The notes under the pieces: generated by a model
The model's input: only the letters and a program-made list of their open reading frames with translations
Database searches by the model: none
What the model was told of the DNA's origin: nothing
Assembly (NCBI GenBank): GCA_025331565.1
Contig: JAFREQ010000037.1
Span: 2,790,001-2,854,000 of the forward strand
From: Holacanthus passer
Lineage: Eukaryota > Chordata > Actinopteri > Pomacanthidae
DNA: 64,000 nucleotides
Direction of reading: 5' to 3'
Part shown: positions 61,501 through 64,000 of the stretch, piece after piece
How positions within the stretch are numbered: position 1 is the first letter of the stretch
How the letters are laid out: every line of letters starts with the position of its first letter
Made by a program: the position numbers and the translations under genes

Positions 61501-64000
61501 TGGCCATGCTCAATGGCTGGGCCAAAAGCCTGACATCATAGAGAGGAGCAAGACGCCATGAATTATACACATGGGTATCAAAGAGCACACTTTTGGACAG
61601 TCGCTCCTTGAGGACGTTTATGGCATTGCATTCATTCAAACCTCGCTGCTTTCACACCTCTGCTCATTGTTGAAAGTTACAAAAATTACGAGACAACGCC
61701 ATTCAAAATGTTGCAGGCCTTTGATCTAACCTGGGAAGGAGCAGCTTATGTGTTTGTATTTAGCTTTTTTTGCCAAGTAATTTGACCCTCTTGTAAAGAA
61801 AACGTGGCTATTAACAAAAGAATGTAAACATGTTGATCCAGTCAGCATAGCTTTACCCATGTTGAATATGTAACTGCCCAAAAAATATGTAGCAACATAA
61901 TGGTATAAAATTGAAAAATGCAATTTGTAAATCAATAATTATGTTGCTTCTTCTTTACATCATTGTGCATGATTTTGCTGGACTCACTGGAGCGTTTCTC
62001 AATGAGATGATGGCCGAGCATTGAGTGCTATGGTGGCTGTCAATAAAATGCGTAGATGAGCGGAGAGCTGTGGCTCGTATGTCGCCATGGGATGACCTGA
62101 CATTTGGATTGCGGGGGGGTCAGAAATCAGAGGTTACAGTCGGCCGCAGCAGTTTATAGATCTCTGATAGCTGTTCCTCTGAGGAAGACAGAGTGCTCTT
62201 ATCACAGGTCAGAAGGCATTAATTAAATGTCTCTGCCATTGATTTGCTCTATTAGTTTTAATTATGCTAAATCGATTACAGTAGAGAATTTATAGCTGAG
62301 ACATTTAAACGCTGATGCTTGTAGTAAACTGACATTTAAAATTTGCGACGACTGTGTTTTATGAGTCAACAGAGAGACAGACCCGACTCGCTCTCTTCCT
62401 CTTTTCTTCTTCCCTTCCTTCCACTTCAAACGCTTCAAACCCAGCCCAGTTGCCATGACAATCCCATCCATGCAGCTTGTTTTCTGATGCTGCAAAGTAC
62501 TCAAAACCCCCCCGCTGCTGTGATTTGACTGCCATCGCTGTACCAAGCCAGGTGGCTGCTTTCCTCAGGGAGCCCTTTCAAATAAAGGCATTCAGCCAAA
62601 AGACTTTGAAGTCCCACTGTAGACAAGCTCTCAATAAGAGAAGACACTTCCTTCCCGTTTCATCCCGGGCTTTGACGGGGGAAGCTTAGAGGGAGCACAA
62701 CCTCATGTTGCTCGTCAGTTTGTTGTGGTGTTCGTGCTGCGAAAAGAAAAAGGGGGGCTGGATGGTGGAGAATGATAACTTGTAATCCTCAGTCCAACTC
62801 ATTTCCTCAGCAAATGACAAAAAACATGCTGCAGAGTTTTGGTTGTCAGATTTGAAGGACGAGAATGTATTTTTCAAAATGTGTGACCAAATGGAGCTAC
62901 TGAAAGCTCAGCGGCCGAAGAAACACCCTGGACGGTTCGTGCAGTATCGCAGGTTTAAGACAGACAAACATGGTGACGATCACACATATGAGTAATTTAG
63001 TTTCCAGTTCAGCTCACTCACTGTGCTTGACTTGGTAGGAAATCAGGCGAACAAGAGATAATTATCCAAACTCCATATAGAAAGGCTGAGGTTTGAATTT
63101 GCTCAACACTTAACTACTTTGATTGAATAATCAATAATTCTAACCCAGTAGTCCTTTTTATCTTATACACGTCACCATTTAAAAACACTCAATGCACAGC
63201 AAATTTTATTCTTACAGCTTTTATTTAACCATGATAAAGCAAACTAACCGAGATGAAAGGAGACTTGTCCCAGTCAAGTTTTGATTCAAAGGCTTGATAG
63301 AGAGGGAATACACCTACTTTTGTTAAGCAGTTTAGTTTCCCTTTAATTTTTGGTCTTTGACTGTGCAGTCTAGGTCACAAGTTCACTGAGTAATGAAGCT
63401 CTCCCATTCTCTTTCGCTTCTCTTTCATCTCCCTGTCGCTGAGAACAAAAAGATGAGAACTGAAATTAAAAGAATATTGAAGTCATAATCTCACGTCTTC
63501 AAGTATTCCTTTCTCCTCTGAAGATGTTGTAAAATCGACTAAAGGCAAAGTTTGCTTTGATGGCAAATTCATGATTATTTTCTGTTATTTAAGAGAAAGG
63601 GTACAAAGTGTTTCTGCTCTTTCATGCCAGTATTTGCAAAATGGCTTCTTTTTTTTTTCATCTGCAAACAGTGGGAGGGTTGATGTTAACAGCTGAAGAA
63701 GACATCCAGTTAACAAACATAAAGGGGTAGAAAATTGCATCAAGAGCAACTATTTGATGCTTCAAATAGAAAACATTTTTGGCTAAAGGCACTTTTCTTT
63801 TTTGTATTAACGGTATAGTCATGAATATAAGCGAGAGAAATCTCAAAGTAAAAGGACACAATGCACCATGTTTGACTGACCTGCAATCATCTGTGTTATC
63901 AAGACCCTTTGCTTTCGTCACACTGCTTTCTTGCCACACACAGAAAATAGTACATTTTATCAGCATGTAGATTGTTGAGTAGTCCAGATTATCAGTTTCC

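Larger units (their letters stand above)
50078..64000 (+). other. plcb1: plcb1 intron 2 (5' part; continues past the window)
   Basis: About 13.9 kb follow the exon 2 donor without an exon I can support. The stretch holds a dispersed repeat (52880-53410), a tRNA-derived SINE (55163-55310), CA microsatellites (54347-54373, 58465-58510), a TTTTA-rich patch (54750-54780), a possible conserved block at about 62130-62300 and otherwise plain AT-rich intron. The longest open frame (minus strand, 50805-51461) resembles no known protein. Confidence 0.8.

Noticed and set aside
61300..61560. Possible repeat around aaggctgcaagcagcgaac
   Set aside because: A short resemblance to a fish repeat was noticed, but I could not follow it over enough length to support a call.

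Overview
The window is vertebrate nuclear DNA, almost certainly from a ray-finned (percomorph-type) teleost. Coding exons are short and flanked by GT/AG introns, dinucleotide microsatellites are abundant, and several dispersed repeats look like families common in perciform genomes. There is no prokaryotic gene organisation, CRISPR array or intact transposase. Only four protein-coding exons can be supported. The other long open frames are non-coding, low-complexity or unrecognised.

Two developmental/signalling genes lie head to head. On the minus strand, about 12.05-18.2 kb, is a complete bone morphogenetic protein 2 gene (bmp2; a or b paralogue not resolved). It has a probable non-coding first exon, a 355-nt exon carrying the start codon (16553-16907) and a 914-nt terminal coding exon (12439-13352). 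Joined, they give a 422-residue preproprotein with signal peptide, TGF-beta propeptide, a furin site REKR and a 117-residue seven-cysteine mature ligand. An AU-rich 3' untranslated region follows. On the plus strand, phospholipase C beta 1 (plcb1) begins at 45.67 kb. Exon 1 (33 codons) and exon 2 (26 codons) are present, and intron 2 runs off the right edge, so only the first 59 residues of this large enzyme are encoded here.

Region by region: 1-12.05 kb is the 3' flank of bmp2, with no recognised gene, one dispersed repeat with a CA tract and possible conserved non-coding DNA. 12.05-18.3 kb is bmp2. 18.3-45.27 kb is a 27-kb intergenic interval between the two divergent promoters, holding microsatellites, a dispersed repeat, a possible SINE, a LINE-type tail and candidate regulatory blocks. 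45.3-64 kb is plcb1 promoter, exons 1-2 and introns, with a tRNA-derived SINE and an old ~530-bp dispersed repeat in intron 2.

The two genes are not a pathway unit: BMP2 is a secreted ligand, and PLCB1 is a cytosolic effector of Gq-coupled receptors. They are old chromosomal neighbours. In human chromosome 20p12 the order is BMP2-HAO1-TMX4-PLCB1 with BMP2 and PLCB1 on the same strand, whereas here they diverge and neither HAO1 nor TMX4 is recognisable between them. The most interesting observations are the upstream reading frames in both leaders, the rearranged synteny, the AU-rich bmp2 3' end and several complex non-coding blocks that could be cis-regulatory. I found no convincing new biological system.
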